A stretch of DNA of 45,342 nt, taken from Bacilli bacterium. GTDB taxonomy: Bacteria > Bacillota_I > Bacilli_A > ML615J-28 > CAG-698. The notes beneath the pieces were generated by a model that saw nothing but the letters and a program-made list of their open reading frames with translations, made no database searches and was not told the DNA's origin. The position numbers and the translations under genes are program-made. Shown here in pieces: positions 25,388-35,400 of the stretch (positions within the stretch are counted from its first letter, which is position 1; each line of letters starts with the position of its first letter). The stretch lies in NCBI GenBank assembly GCA_017450215.1, contig JAFSVH010000005.1:1-45342 (forward strand). The letters run 5' to 3'.

Positions 25388-25687
25388 TTAAGCTTCAATT
25401 GCAGTAACTTGGATCTTAGTGAAAGGTTGTCTATGACCTTGCTTCTTATGATAGTTCTTCTTAGATTTGTACTTGAAAACGATAACCTTCTTAGCTCTAC
25501 CTTGTTTAACAACGCTAGCAGAAACTTTTGCTCCTTCAACATAAGGTGCACCAATCTTATCATTAACCATTAAAACCTTATCGAATACTACAGTATCGCC
25601 TTCATTAGCTTCTAATTTTTCAACGAATAAAAAATCATTTTCAGAAACACGATATTGTTTACCACCAGTTTCAATAATTGCGAACAT
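25388..25687 (-). CDS. rplU: 50S ribosomal protein L21
   Basis: The start is taken as the second ATG (25687, [14 protein letters not shown], 99 aa). The first ATG abuts the AAGGAGGT site with no spacing, while the second has proper spacing and gives the standard L21 N terminus. The [15 protein letters not shown] motif near the C terminus is the conserved rRNA-binding end. First gene of the rplU-prp-rpmA operon, downstream of an L21 leader and a near-consensus promoter. Confidence 0.96.
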   Translation of the reverse strand: MFAIIETGGKQYRVSENDFLFVEKLEANEGDTVVFDKVLMVNDKIGAPYVEGAKVSASVVKQGRAKKVIVFKYKSKKNYHKKQGHRQPFTKIQVTAIEA

Positions 25688-25693
25688 ATGCAT

Positions 25694-25795
25694 ACCTCCT
25701 TTTTAATATTTTAAGACACGCCTTTAAGGTAGATAAAAATTAATATATTTTTTTATCATTTTAGTAACCATTTCAGTGCGGTTGCTTTTCACAAC
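25694..25795 (-). ncRNA. L21 ribosomal protein leader (autoregulatory 5' UTR)
   Basis: The roughly 100-nt leader between the promoter and rplU contains AACCGCACTGAAATGGTTA and AAAGGCGTGTC, which I recognise as the conserved pieces of the Bacillota L21 leader (Rfam L21_leader family). Such leaders let ribosomal protein L21 control its own operon. The match is from memory, not a covariance search. Confidence 0.72.
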
Positions 25796-25801
25796 ATAAG
25801 C

Positions 25802-25830
25802 ATTATACACTATTACAGTGATTAAGTCAA
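25802..25830 (-). promoter_or_regulatory. Promoter of the rplU-prp-rpmA operon
   Basis: TTGACT (25830-25825), 17-nt spacer, TATAAT (25807-25802); the best promoter in the window, as expected for a ribosomal protein operon. Confidence 0.9.
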
Positions 25831-25867
25831 TTGTTTTTTACTATTATTGTTTTTCCACTTAGATTAA

Positions 25868-26590
25868 TCAATAATATTTATTACAATCAACATAGAATTC
25901 TCTACCATTATCTAAACACAAACAAGCAAGCTTATACCCAAATACAGCACCACAATCAATTGCAAAATAATTATTATCTTTAAAAATCTTTGCTTCACCA
26001 TCATAATTAAACGTAATGGTTGGTGTATGACCACATACAATAATACTATTTTCAAATCTCTTTTTCCTAAAATCTGGTCTACACCAAACTAAATCATCTA
26101 AAAGAATTGAACTAATATCATTTTCATCATCAGGAATACCACCATGAACCAATATATAATCTTTACCATTTAAATTGATATTTATATAATCTTTAAAACT
26201 ATAAAAATAATTAATCAAGTCTTCTCTTTTCTTGCTATTTAAATCTCTAAAAGCAAGTAAAGTTTCATATTCTTGATAATACCATTCTTTAAAATAATAT
26301 GAATCATTTATCACTTTATGTTTAATTAAATAATTCTTATTATATAAAACATCATCAATATGGTTTTTAATTATACATAAACAATTAAACGTTGAAAGAT
26401 CATGATTTCCCCATATAGGAATAATATTTTTATGTTCCATCATATGAAGCAATACATCAATTACTTTTGGTCCTCTTTCACATACATCACCAACAATATA
26501 TAATGTATCATTATCACTAAAATTAATCTTTTCTAACATTTCTAAATATTCATCATAACATCCATGAATATCACTCATCACATAAATCAT
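25868..26590 (-). CDS. Metallophosphoesterase (PrpE/ApaH-like)
   Basis: The start is ATG 26590 (MIYVMSDIHGCYDE..., 240 aa) behind TAGGTGAT; an upstream GTG is in frame but overlaps the ribosome site. Calcineurin-like metal-binding motifs are complete: SDIHG (6-10), GDVCERGP, GNHD, and VHGG plus VCGHTP near the C terminus. This is the bacterial serine/threonine phosphatase or Ap4A hydrolase layout. Which activity it has cannot be told; PrpE-type phosphatases and symmetrical diadenosine tetraphosphatases share these motifs. It is a single-gene unit with its own promoter. Confidence 0.85.
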   Translation of the reverse strand: MIYVMSDIHGCYDEYLEMLEKINFSDNDTLYIVGDVCERGPKVIDVLLHMMEHKNIIPIWGNHDLSTFNCLCIIKNHIDDVLYNKNYLIKHKVINDSYYFKEWYYQEYETLLAFRDLNSKKREDLINYFYSFKDYININLNGKDYILVHGGIPDDENDISSILLDDLVWCRPDFRKKRFENSIIVCGHTPTITFNYDGEAKIFKDNNYFAIDCGAVFGYKLACLCLDNGREFYVDCNKYY

Positions 26591-26629
26591 TATTATCACC
26601 TATTTATCATAATTATTATTCTTAATATG

Positions 26630-26657
26630 ATTATATAACATTTTAATTCATTTACAA
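26630..26657 (-). promoter_or_regulatory. Promoter of the metallophosphoesterase gene
   Basis: TTGTAA (26657-26652), 16-nt spacer, TATAAT (26635-26630). Confidence 0.6.
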
Positions 26658-26662
26658 TTATA

Positions 26663-26692
26663 AAAAGCATCACAACTTTAAGTGATGCTTTT
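26663..26692 (-). terminator. Terminator of cvpA
   Basis: An 11-bp perfect stem AAAAGCATCAC/GTGATGCTTTT with loop AACTTTAA, 11 nt past the cvpA stop. Confidence 0.8.
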
Positions 26693-26703
26693 ATAAATCA
26701 TAT

Positions 26704-27417
26704 TTAGAACATTTTACTAATTAATGTTACTACAAAATTATTTTCATACAAGAATTTACCAATATAGCTTGTCATAATATAATTATCAACTATATTAGAA
26801 ACTACATCAGAAACTGCAGGAATAGTACTTAACATTGATAAACCATAAAAGACTAGCCAAATAAAGATAGTGACTTTTGCAACACCAATAGCTAAACCAA
26901 TTACTTTATCTAAGAAGCCAATTACTTTAACTTTTTCCATTAAGTTCTTTAACATCTTAATTACAATAGAAAGAACAATTAATGAAACAATGAAGATAAG
27001 TAAGAATGCAATAGCATAACAAATATATCTAAACATCAATGGTGCCATGTATTCAGCAATAGTCTTATCTGGAAGATTATCAAAATCTATCATCTTGATA
27101 ATAGTATTCGTAATAAATCCAGGAATATTGACTGAAGATAATGCTTGTTTTAGTCCTTCTTCTCCAGCATCTTGCATATTAGTAGTAAACAATTCACCCT
27201 TGCCATTCATCCAAGAAAGCAAACTACCTTCAATACTACTAATGAAACCAACTCCTCCAACATATCCAGCAATCAATTTATAGAATAGAAATGCAAGAAC
27301 AAGTGAACCAACCAAAATAAGAAAGCCTCCAATTTGACCAGTCAAGCCTTTTTTACATCCTACAATTGCAAATATTAAAATTAATAATGCGAGTATTCCG
27401 TCAACAATATAATTCAT
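26704..27417 (-). CDS. cvpA: CvpA family membrane protein
   Basis: The start is ATG 27417 (MNYIVDGILALLILIFA..., 237 aa), since the AGGGGG ribosome site lies inside the upstream in-frame codons. The N-terminal GCKKGLTGQIGGFLILVGS pattern and four hydrophobic helices fit CvpA, an inner-membrane family first named for colicin V production and now linked to envelope homeostasis. An extracytoplasmic loop of about 60 residues between helices 2 and 3 is larger than in short relatives. No partner gene (for example mutS2) is adjacent. Confidence 0.82.
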   Translation of the reverse strand: MNYIVDGILALLILIFAIVGCKKGLTGQIGGFLILVGSLVLAFLFYKLIAGYVGGVGFISSIEGSLLSWMNGKGELFTTNMQDAGEEGLKQALSSVNIPGFITNTIIKMIDFDNLPDKTIAEYMAPLMFRYICYAIAFLLIFIVSLIVLSIVIKMLKNLMEKVKVIGFLDKVIGLAIGVAKVTIFIWLVFYGLSMLSTIPAVSDVVSNIVDNYIMTSYIGKFLYENNFVVTLISKMF

Positions 27418-27563
27418 TATAATCCCCCTAAACAAATTTAATAGATTTATAATTCACACAATATATTCTAATCCAACTCAATAAAAAAGTATAGATAATT
27501 AATAGAAATATATTAAAAAGCCATCAATTTTTAATATAATTTTAATGTTTAATTTAAAATATA

Positions 27564-29525
27564 TTAATCATTATCACAAGAATTTAATCTATGTTCATCT
27601 AAATATTTAATAATTTCGTCTCGATCATTTTCAAATTCAAAATTCAATATTCTCTTTAATATTTCTTCTTGACAAGCTTTAATTTCTCTCTTCTTATAAC
27701 CAAAGTTCCTAATTTGATAACCATTAATATCTAATTCCCTAATAGTAATTGGTCTATTTCTATATTTCTCAAATAAGCCAAACATCTTCTCTTTTTTATC
27801 TTTCTTCCATCTATACACAAAAGATAAATAAATCAAATTATAATACATTTGTTCTCTTTTATATTTACATAATTCAGTCACAAATTCTTCTTCATTATAA
27901 TCAATATCATTATTAAAGCTTTGATAAGCTATTATCTCTTTTGATAAATTAATCGATAATCTCTTTTCGCGCCAGCACGATTCAATTTTCGGGCCAAATA
28001 AGGCAAATTTCATTGTGCTAGTAAATTTAGATGGTCCTTTTTCCCTTAACAGTTCATTTCTTTCTTCATCTTCCAATAATTCATCAATATTATAATTATA
28101 ACAATAAGCTAGGGCATCTTTATATTTCAAAACAATGTCTTTACAATCATAATTAAACATCTTCTGAATTTCATCATTTATTCTTTCGACTGAAATATTT
28201 TCTAATAATTTATAACAATCGAAAATAGCCTTACTTGTTCTTTCTTCAATTTCAAAGCCTAAATAGCAAGCAAATCTTAAAGCCCTAAGTATTCTTAAAG
28301 CATCCTCTTCAAATCTTTTATGTGCTTCTCCTACTGCTTTTACCACATGAGCTTCTAAATCTCTCAAGCCACCAAATTTATCAATTATAACTTCACCATC
28401 ATAGCATACTGCATTAATCGTGAAATCACGACGCCTCAAATCATCAATCAAATCAACACCAAATATTACATTATCAGGATGACGATTATCAGAATATTTA
28501 CCGTCACTTCTAAAAGTAGTAACTTCATATTTTTTATAATTCTTAATAATTGTAATTGTCCCATGCTTTGCACCTGTTAAAATGGCATGGTAATCTTTTT
28601 CTTCAAATATTCTAATAATATCATCAGGCAAAGCATTAGTTGTAATATCATAATCATTAATCCTTTTATCAATTAAAGCATTTCTGACAGCTCCACCAAC
28701 AATATAAGCTTCATATCCATTTTCTTTTAATACATTTACAGCATCAAGTGCACCTTTAGATATATATTTATTTAATACTAATAAATTAAAATCATTATTT
28801 AAATCTCTATAATCATAAATAAAATCAAGTATTCTTTTATGATTACCATATTTTTCTTTATTTTCACTATTAGCTTCATCATTCATACTAACTAAAACAG
28901 ATTTAATCTTAAGTTCATTAGCTGGTTTAATATCAAAATTGAATGAATTACCGAACATAATAACTTCATCATAATTTAATCCACTTTCTTTTAAAGCATA
29001 TTTAAAGAATGATTTTGCTGGCTTTCGATAACCAAATTCACTTGAAACAAAAACATAATTAAAATATTTTAAGATATCTAATTTATTTAATATCTTTTCG
29101 ATTGAATAACGAGAAAAGCAAGTATTAGAAAGTAATACAATTACATATTTATCTCTAATTGTTTCAAAGAATTCAAAAATACCTTTATGCAAAACATAAT
29201 TGCAAAGTCTATAAGCACAATTTAATTCTAATTCTTGAAGAGAATCTTCATTTAGATTAAGCTTATAATCATTATTAAATTTTGAAAGAAGGTCAATAAA
29301 TTTTACTTCTAGATATTTTTCACTTCTTGCATCCCCATTATCCTTTACCCATCGAGCATTTAATATTTCAAGAATATTATCATTAAAATAAATATTAAAA
29401 TCATCTTCATTAACATTTAGGCCTTTAAGAATTGATGAATATAAATAATCTCTAATATGATCAAAAGATGGATTAAGATTATTTACAATTGTATCGCCCA
29501 TGTCAAAAAACACACCTTTGACCAT
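27564..29525 (-). CDS. cca: HAD phosphatase fused to CCA tRNA nucleotidyltransferase
   Basis: The protein has 653 aa and two enzyme domains. Residues 1-220 are a HAD hydrolase: FFDMGDT (6-12), LLSNT (131-135), RKPAKS with Lys168, and FGNSFNFDIKPA (191-202). Residues about 245-653 are a CCA-adding enzyme: YIVGGAVRN (274-282), DYDITT (291-296), RRDFTINA (365-372) and RFEEDALRILRALRF (404-418), followed by the helical tRNA-binding region. CCA enzymes add the 3' CCA to tRNA; the E. coli enzyme carries a different phosphatase (HD) domain at the C terminus. The HAD domain here is N-terminal and may remove 3' phosphates or act separately. It starts 28 nt after pgsW behind AGGAGG. Confidence 0.9.
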   Translation of the reverse strand: MVKGVFFDMGDTIVNNLNPSFDHIRDYLYSSILKGLNVNEDDFNIYFNDNILEILNARWVKDNGDARSEKYLEVKFIDLLSKFNNDYKLNLNEDSLQELELNCAYRLCNYVLHKGIFEFFETIRDKYVIVLLSNTCFSRYSIEKILNKLDILKYFNYVFVSSEFGYRKPAKSFFKYALKESGLNYDEVIMFGNSFNFDIKPANELKIKSVLVSMNDEANSENKEKYGNHKRILDFIYDYRDLNNDFNLLVLNKYISKGALDAVNVLKENGYEAYIVGGAVRNALIDKRINDYDITTNALPDDIIRIFEEKDYHAILTGAKHGTITIIKNYKKYEVTTFRSDGKYSDNRHPDNVIFGVDLIDDLRRRDFTINAVCYDGEVIIDKFGGLRDLEAHVVKAVGEAHKRFEEDALRILRALRFACYLGFEIEERTSKAIFDCYKLLENISVERINDEIQKMFNYDCKDIVLKYKDALAYCYNYNIDELLEDEERNELLREKGPSKFTSTMKFALFGPKIESCWREKRLSINLSKEIIAYQSFNNDIDYNEEEFVTELCKYKREQMYYNLIYLSFVYRWKKDKKEKMFGLFEKYRNRPITIRELDINGYQIRNFGYKKREIKACQEEILKRILNFEFENDRDEIIKYLDEHRLNSCDND

Positions 29526-29553
29526 ACATCCTCCTATAATAATAATATTATTA

Positions 29554-30672
29554 TTAATATTTTTTATAATATTTTTTAAAATATTTTTTATAATCTAAAA
29601 ACAATATAACACTAAAAAGAATAGAAACAACTATTCCAATAATAGGATAAATAATATTATATTTATCTACATAAAAAGCAGCACTTGAAGCAATTTTTGG
29701 CATTTTAATTGGATCATATTCTATTCCATAAAGACTGCTTAAATATCTAATATCTCTCATACTGAACACATCAACACCTAGTAAGTGAAGACATTCAAGT
29801 AAACCCATATTATCTGGTCTATTATTAATTATATAATTTAATGTTCTTTTATATAACGCACCCTCAAAAAAGCCAGTTTTTGTATAAGCATATAAGCCTT
29901 GTCCGTAAGCAATTAAAGAGCCACCTGTATTTATCACCATTTTCACATTAGGTACTTCATTATAAATGATATTTAATCTATTATCAATATTTAATCGATA
30001 ATTTTCTTCATAAATAAAATTAACGCAAGCTTCATTAATTCTATTTATTATTTCATTCTTTATTGTATCGTTGTGAAAATCAAAGCCAATATCTAATGCT
30101 CCACCAAGAGAAACATAATCAATTTTTTTGTTTAAGATATTTGAATCATTTAAATGTTTAGCCATATCAAAGAATGTGAAATCTTCTTGATTTGCTCCAT
30201 AATAGCTTGCACCGATTGAAGCAAATATTATTGTTTTAAGATTTAAAACTTCGCATGCAGCCATTGCAGCAATATTTAAAGCAGGAAAAGAACCAGAAAA
30301 GATGAGAATAACTTCATCGTTTTCTTCTAATCCATTTTCCATAAGTCTTCTAACAATGACTCCTGCCCATTCTGGATTACAAGAAGTCCTTTTAGCTTCT
30401 AATACTCCTTCTGTCGTAGTTATGGCAGTTCTTTTATTAGATCCTATCATTCCAGTATTTAAAACATCTTCTTCACTAATACCAATACCTTTTTGAATCT
30501 TTAATTCCTTAATGCTTTCAAAAGCCGTTAAAGCAAGATTACTTGCTTCAACCATTTTTTGATTCATCTCTTCATTAACTCTTGTTCTTGTTTTAAAAGA
30601 AAATGAAAAAACAACTAATAATATAATAATAGAAAACCAAACAATTAAAACCTTTAATTTCAATTGCTTCAT
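29554..30672 (-). CDS. pgsW: Poly-gamma-glutamate system protein PgsW
   Basis: This 372-aa protein has an N-terminal transmembrane anchor (7-26), a large extracytoplasmic domain, and a C-terminal transmembrane segment (about 340-362) with a basic tail. The domain, with NPEWAGVIVRR near 98, SGSFPALNIAA near 125 and NTGGSLIAYG near 248, matches my memory of the PgsW family (poly-gamma-glutamate system protein), found beside pgsB and pgsC in lineages that lack PgsA. Its biochemical role is not established. Its ATG overlaps the pgsC stop (ATGA), indicating coupled translation and a shared complex. It probably supports polymer export or retention at the membrane. Confidence 0.82.
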   Translation of the reverse strand: MKQLKLKVLIVWFSIIILLVVFSFSFKTRTRVNEEMNQKMVEASNLALTAFESIKELKIQKGIGISEEDVLNTGMIGSNKRTAITTTEGVLEAKRTSCNPEWAGVIVRRLMENGLEENDEVILIFSGSFPALNIAAMAACEVLNLKTIIFASIGASYYGANQEDFTFFDMAKHLNDSNILNKKIDYVSLGGALDIGFDFHNDTIKNEIINRINEACVNFIYEENYRLNIDNRLNIIYNEVPNVKMVINTGGSLIAYGQGLYAYTKTGFFEGALYKRTLNYIINNRPDNMGLLECLHLLGVDVFSMRDIRYLSSLYGIEYDPIKMPKIASSAAFYVDKYNIIYPIIGIVVSILFSVILFLDYKKYFKKYYKKY

Positions 30673-31121
30673 AGCACTACACCCAAATTAACAAGCAAAA
30701 TCACAATTAATTCAGTAATACCAACAACAATGCCTAATGACAAAGTAGTCTTTACAATACCTTGCTTAAACATATTATTTGCAATTATCCCAGCAACTGA
30801 ATAACCAACTAGATTTAATACATTACTTGAAAAATCTAAAATCGTAATACCAAGTATTAAATTAATCACAATATTTAAAATTATACTAATGATAATAAAT
30901 AAAGCAAATCTCCTCTTACCAAAGATAATTAACTTCTTTGATAATAACTTCACAATAAAAAATGAAAGAATAGCAATAGCAAGAGTATAAACTAATCTTA
31001 GTGGACTATTGATATATAAAACGAACAAACCAGGTACAAGCAGTCCACCAGGAGTAAGATCAGTAAGCTCAAAAAAGATAATGCTTATAATAAATGCGAT
31101 AATTAATATCTCAGATGTCAT
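30669..31121 (-). CDS. pgsC: Poly-gamma-glutamate synthase membrane subunit PgsC/CapC
   Basis: The 150-aa product is almost entirely hydrophobic, with four to five helices. The N-terminal ELTDLTPGGLLVPGLFVLY segment is the CapC hallmark. PgsC forms the membrane part of the poly-gamma-glutamate synthase with PgsB. The ATG overlaps the pgsB stop (ATGA) and follows AAGGAGATAG. Confidence 0.92.
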   Translation of the reverse strand: MTSEILIIAFIISIIFFELTDLTPGGLLVPGLFVLYINSPLRLVYTLAIAILSFFIVKLLSKKLIIFGKRRFALFIIISIILNIVINLILGITILDFSSNVLNLVGYSVAGIIANNMFKQGIVKTTLSLGIVVGITELIVILLVNLGVVL

Positions 31122-32302
31122 CTATCTATCTCCTTTTTATAATAATCAATAACTTCAAAACCAAAGCCTTTAATATTCCCAATACCAAAGATAATTTCAT
31201 AATTATCTAATTCATCTATTCGTTTTATAATCTTATTCTCTATTCCAATTTTTCCTAATTCTTTTGAAATATAACCTACATTATCTCCACTAATTATCAC
31301 CTTTTCACATTCTATTTTCTTAAACATTTCAATATGTTGTTTAGTTCTAAATATCCTATCTCCTCTTTCATTAAGTAAGATGGTAAGTTTATTTTTATCA
31401 ATATTATATTTATTAATTAATAAATCATAAACTAACATAATAGAATCAGGGTCATTAATTGAAAAACCATTAATGAATGTCTTATCATTTCTCTTTATTA
31501 TTTCTAAAGCACCTGGGTCTTTTTTATATTGTTTCATTCCTTTAATAAAGTCTTCTTTATCAAGACCCAATACTTCACATACTTTTAATGCTGTTAATAT
31601 ATTATCATTGAATAATTCATCATCAAGAAATGATAAATCAAGAAATGATTTATCATCATGTGATGATTTATCATCAAGAAATGTTTTATCATTTATTTTA
31701 TCACTCACAAATATCTCACTATGATATTTATTATTCTCTTCTTTTATCACATTAAATATTTCTTCATTATCACCAATTTCACTACCTAATATTAAAATAC
31801 CATTATCAGGTATAGTATTACTTAAGCTACGAGAAATGTCTTTTAAATTATCTCCCATTACATCTAGATGATCCATTCTTACATTAGTAATAACAGAAAT
31901 ATCAGAATGCAACATCTTATGTTCGCAGATATATTGAAGTTCAGGATTAACAGCCATACATTCTATTACTAGATAATCACAACCACTTTTAACTGCTTTC
32001 CTTAAAATTCTGAGTTGTTCTCTAATATTAGCAGGTCCTAATCGCTTAAGTTTTATTTCCTGATTATTAACATCTATTATCATTGGAATAGTACCAGTAG
32101 TCTTACTCATTACCTTTTTATTGCAATTCCTAAGCCCAGCATCAATTAATCTTGTTGTTGTGCTTTTACCTCTAATACCATTAACATGAATAATCTTTTT
32201 AATCTTTTTTCTTAAATAATTATAATAATAATGTTCAAATACAATATAACCAATGTATAGAAATGCAAATATTATTACAACAATAGTTACTGTTTTTATC
32301 AT
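31118..32302 (-). CDS. pgsB: Poly-gamma-glutamate synthase ligase subunit PgsB/CapB
   Basis: This 394-aa ATP-dependent amide ligase of the Mur ligase fold joins glutamates through the gamma-carboxyl. An N-terminal membrane helix (3-22) precedes the P-loop GIRGKST (42-48); further conserved pieces are SKTTGT (66-71), RLGPANIREQ (87-96) and NVRMDHLDVMG (140-150). Residues about 201-231 hold a repetitive insert (FLDDKS, HDDKSF, FLDLSFLDDE) encoded by short tandem repeats. The gene has its own promoter with three 18-bp repeats upstream. No pgsA or short pgsE is adjacent; PgsW takes their place. Confidence 0.93.
   Translation of the reverse strand: MIKTVTIVVIIFAFLYIGYIVFEHYYYNYLRKKIKKIIHVNGIRGKSTTTRLIDAGLRNCNKKVMSKTTGTIPMIIDVNNQEIKLKRLGPANIREQLRILRKAVKSGCDYLVIECMAVNPELQYICEHKMLHSDISVITNVRMDHLDVMGDNLKDISRSLSNTIPDNGILILGSEIGDNEEIFNVIKEENNKYHSEIFVSDKINDKTFLDDKSSHDDKSFLDLSFLDDELFNDNILTALKVCEVLGLDKEDFIKGMKQYKKDPGALEIIKRNDKTFINGFSINDPDSIMLVYDLLINKYNIDKNKLTILLNERGDRIFRTKQHIEMFKKIECEKVIISGDNVGYISKELGKIGIENKIIKRIDELDNYEIIFGIGNIKGFGFEVIDYYKKEIDR
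31616..31695. repeat. Short tandem repeats inside pgsB
   Basis: Imperfect copies of a 12-17 bp unit built from ATCAAGAAATG and GATTTATCATCA lie within the coding region and add about 30 residues rich in Asp, Lys, Phe and Ser without breaking the frame. Confidence 0.7.
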
Positions 32303-32325
32303 TATTCTTCTTCCTATTCTCTAAC

Positions 32326-32354
32326 ATTATATACGAATTAGTGCTTAAAGTAAA
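32326..32354 (-). promoter_or_regulatory. Promoter of the pgsBCW operon
   Basis: TTTACT (32354-32349), 17-nt spacer, TATAAT (32331-32326), then AGGAAG before the pgsB start. The tandem 18-bp repeats end only 3 nt upstream of the -35. Confidence 0.7.
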
Positions 32355-32356
32355 TA

Positions 32357-32416
32357 AATGGTACCTTCGGTACCATTTTTACCTTCGGTACCATTCTTAC
32401 CTTCGGTACCATTATA
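32357..32416. repeat. Three tandem 18-bp repeats with palindromic cores upstream of pgsB
   Basis: Three copies of ACCTTCGGTACCATTYTT lie head to tail (32363-32380, 32381-32398, 32399-32416; the last ends in ATA). Each contains GGTACC, and with AATGGT before copy 1 it makes a perfect 9-bp hairpin with a TTC loop (32357-32377). They lie between the terminator of the lipoprotein gene and the pgs promoter. Confidence 0.9.
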
Positions 32417-32433
32417 CAAAAGTCACAATAATA

Positions 32434-32469
32434 AAATATCCTCCCACCATTTCTGATGAGAGGATATTT
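32434..32469 (-). terminator. Terminator of the ggt-M14-lipoprotein operon
   Basis: A 10-bp perfect stem AAATATCCTC/GAGGATATTT, loop 16 nt, followed on the minus strand by TATTATT; a moderate terminator. Some readthrough into pgsB remains possible. Confidence 0.7.
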
Positions 32470-32479
32470 ATATAATTTA

Positions 32480-35400
32480 TTATTCAGTAGGTTTAGCAGT
32501 TAAACCACAGTTAGCAAAATTAACAATACTTGATTGATAATATGTTGAAGTCTTATAACAAATTGTAATATATAATACACCAACACGTTCATTATTAGTA
32601 CTAGCACCCATCTTACCATCTTCTCTTGTAGCACCATATAAGTCTTTAGAGAATGTAGTTGTTCCATCTGTATTAGGAGCATTTACATCAGATTTAGTGC
32701 TTATTGTTAAATTATCATAATAGATTTGGTTATTATTTGCACCATCACCATAATGATAACCAATCTTAAAATTACATACTGTAGTAGCACTAGTACCAGA
32801 ACCAGAAACATGAAGTGGATTATCACTTGTAGCAACAAGCTTTAAGATCTTACCATAATAATCACCACTAGCGATTAATGCAGCAAGTTCAGCATCACTA
32901 TTAATTACTACAACAGCACTTCCTTCTTCACCTTCGTGGAAGTTAAGTGTTACTTTTTCAACGAATTCAACCTTTCCTTCAGCATTCATATCAATATATT
33001 CAGCCTCACCAGCATTTTTAGAATATGTACCTCTAACTTTAACACTATCACCAATAGCAAGAGGTATTGATGAATCTAAATACACATAATTTGGATATGT
33101 TGCAGCTGAACTAACATTATGAACAGCTAAAATCTTACCAGTAGCATTATCCATTAACATGAAGCCCTTAATTGCTTCACCACTATTGCCATCACTAATA
33201 AAGGCAATAATAGCACCTTTAACAGTTACAGAATCACCATTTTGTGAAGCTAATGCTTCAGTTACAGTTAGTGGCTCTGGTTCAGTTGCTAATAATTTAA
33301 TTTCTACAGCTTGACTATATTCAGTTGCAGCAATTGTGAATTTAGCAGTTAAAACAACTGTTTTTTCACTTGTTACAGCTGCATAAGCACCTGTACTTGC
33401 ATTTAAGACAGCATCATCACTTGAAGTCCAAGTTAATTGAATATCAACTTCACCTACTTTAACACTAGTTGGAAGTGTAGCTACACCAGAAGCATAAGCA
33501 TTATATTCTTTTGTTGTATTACTTATTATAGCTCTCTTTGCAAGTGTTGCATCAGAAACCTTAGTAAGCTTAAATTCATCAGCATTGATAATTGTCCAAG
33601 CATGTAATGTATTACCATTATAGCCACCAACAGCAATGAATGAACCTTCAACTTCATAAGCAGTTGAACCACTCTTTTCAGGCATTCCACAATCTTCCCA
33701 CCAATTTCTACCTAATAATAATTTAGAGCATTGCATTGAAAATGCTAAAGACTTGCTATTATTTGTTTCAAGATCATATGTATATCTTGCACTAGAACTA
33801 TTTGCAGCCTTCTTGTAGTTAACTTGATATCTACCATTAGTAGAAGTTGATCCAGTTCCAACGAAGTAAATACTATCACCAGCAAATTTCACAACAAGAC
33901 CATGAGTAACACCATGGCTACCAATGAAAGCAGCTAATTCTTCATCATTAGTAACAACTGCATCTATTTCTAATTGACTATAGTCAATTGTATTATTTGA
34001 AGATACAAATTCAGCTTTTGCAAAATCACTAATTACATGGCCATCTTTATCAACAGCTAATTTAGCACCTCTTAAAACAATCTTATCATAAGCAGCTAGA
34101 TCATGTTCACCAATTGTATAATCAGTAGTCTTGAAATATACAACCTTCTTACCATCAGTAAGCATAATACCATATCTAAATTCAGGATTATTTTCACTTG
34201 ATGCAGCAATAGCAGCAATGTATGCTTCAAGCTTTGGAACAATAATTTCTCCACCTTCAACAAGCTTTGCTTGAGCAATAGCTTCACTAACACTAATTGC
34301 TTCTACTTCACTTGCAAGTAATTTTACAGTATAAGAGAATTGTTTATTTTCTTCACCAACCTTGAATGAAGCAGTTAAAACAACACTTGCTTCATCATAA
34401 AGAACTGGATAAGCACCAGTAGATCCATTTAATAATGAATCATCACTTGAAGTCCAAGTTAAAGCATAAGTTACTTCATCAACTACAACACTAGCTGGAA
34501 GTGTAGCAGTTCCAGCACTTGATGCAGTAATTTCATCAAACATAACTTCCTTAATTGCAGCATTTACTTTTTCTTCGATTGATTCAAATGAAGCAGCTTC
34601 ACATGGAACGATGAATGACCATTTAGTGTCACCAGTTTGGTAAACAGAGAATGCATACAATACTAAACCACGATACTGTTTAGCACCTTGAGTCTTAGTA
34701 GGAACATTATATGTTGATTCCCAACTACTCAAACCATTTTCGGCGAAGTTCTTAATTAACAAACTGAATTGACGACTATTTGTAACACCATTTGCAGCAG
34801 CAGCAAGTGTAGGGCCAAATTGATACCAGTTATAATTTGAAGAACCACTACCAACCAAGAATGGACTTACAATTCGATATAAACGAACTGAATCATGTAA
34901 ATTATCAATAGCATATTGATAATCTTCTAAATTTTCAAGGTCAACAGCACCTAATGTTGCATAATCAACATTATATGTTTCTCCCTTCTTTACGATAACT
35001 TGAATATCTTCATAAGCAGGTCTTGCAACCTTACCTTCTTCTATTGTTTCATCACTTCTCCATTTAGCAACGAAATCAATTACATCACCTGCTTTAACAG
35101 TCTTTCTAACATCACTAGATACATCTAATAGATAGAATCCACCTGTATTCTTTTCTAATGCAATAATGTAATGATATACGCTCTTTTCATCAGCAACACC
35201 CGCACCAACTACTACAGCATCTTTAATTACTACATAACCTTCTTCATTAACACCTTGGCCTAAAGATAAATTCTTCATTGCTTTAACAGTTAATGTGAAT
35301 TCTTTTGTTGCTTTAGTTGCACCAGATGTTAAAGTTAATAATAATGTAACACTAGCATCTTCAGTAATTCCTAAATCAACACTTACTTTATTATCAGTAA

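Noticed and set aside
27526..27545. AT-only inverted repeat as terminator after the HAD-CCA gene
   Set aside because: The stem has no G-C pairs at its core and is likely by chance in DNA this AT-rich.
32357..32416. UUCG tetraloop hairpins or a CRISPR-like array
   Set aside because: The pairing register gives a 9-bp stem with a three-base loop, not C(UUCG)G, and the units abut without spacers.
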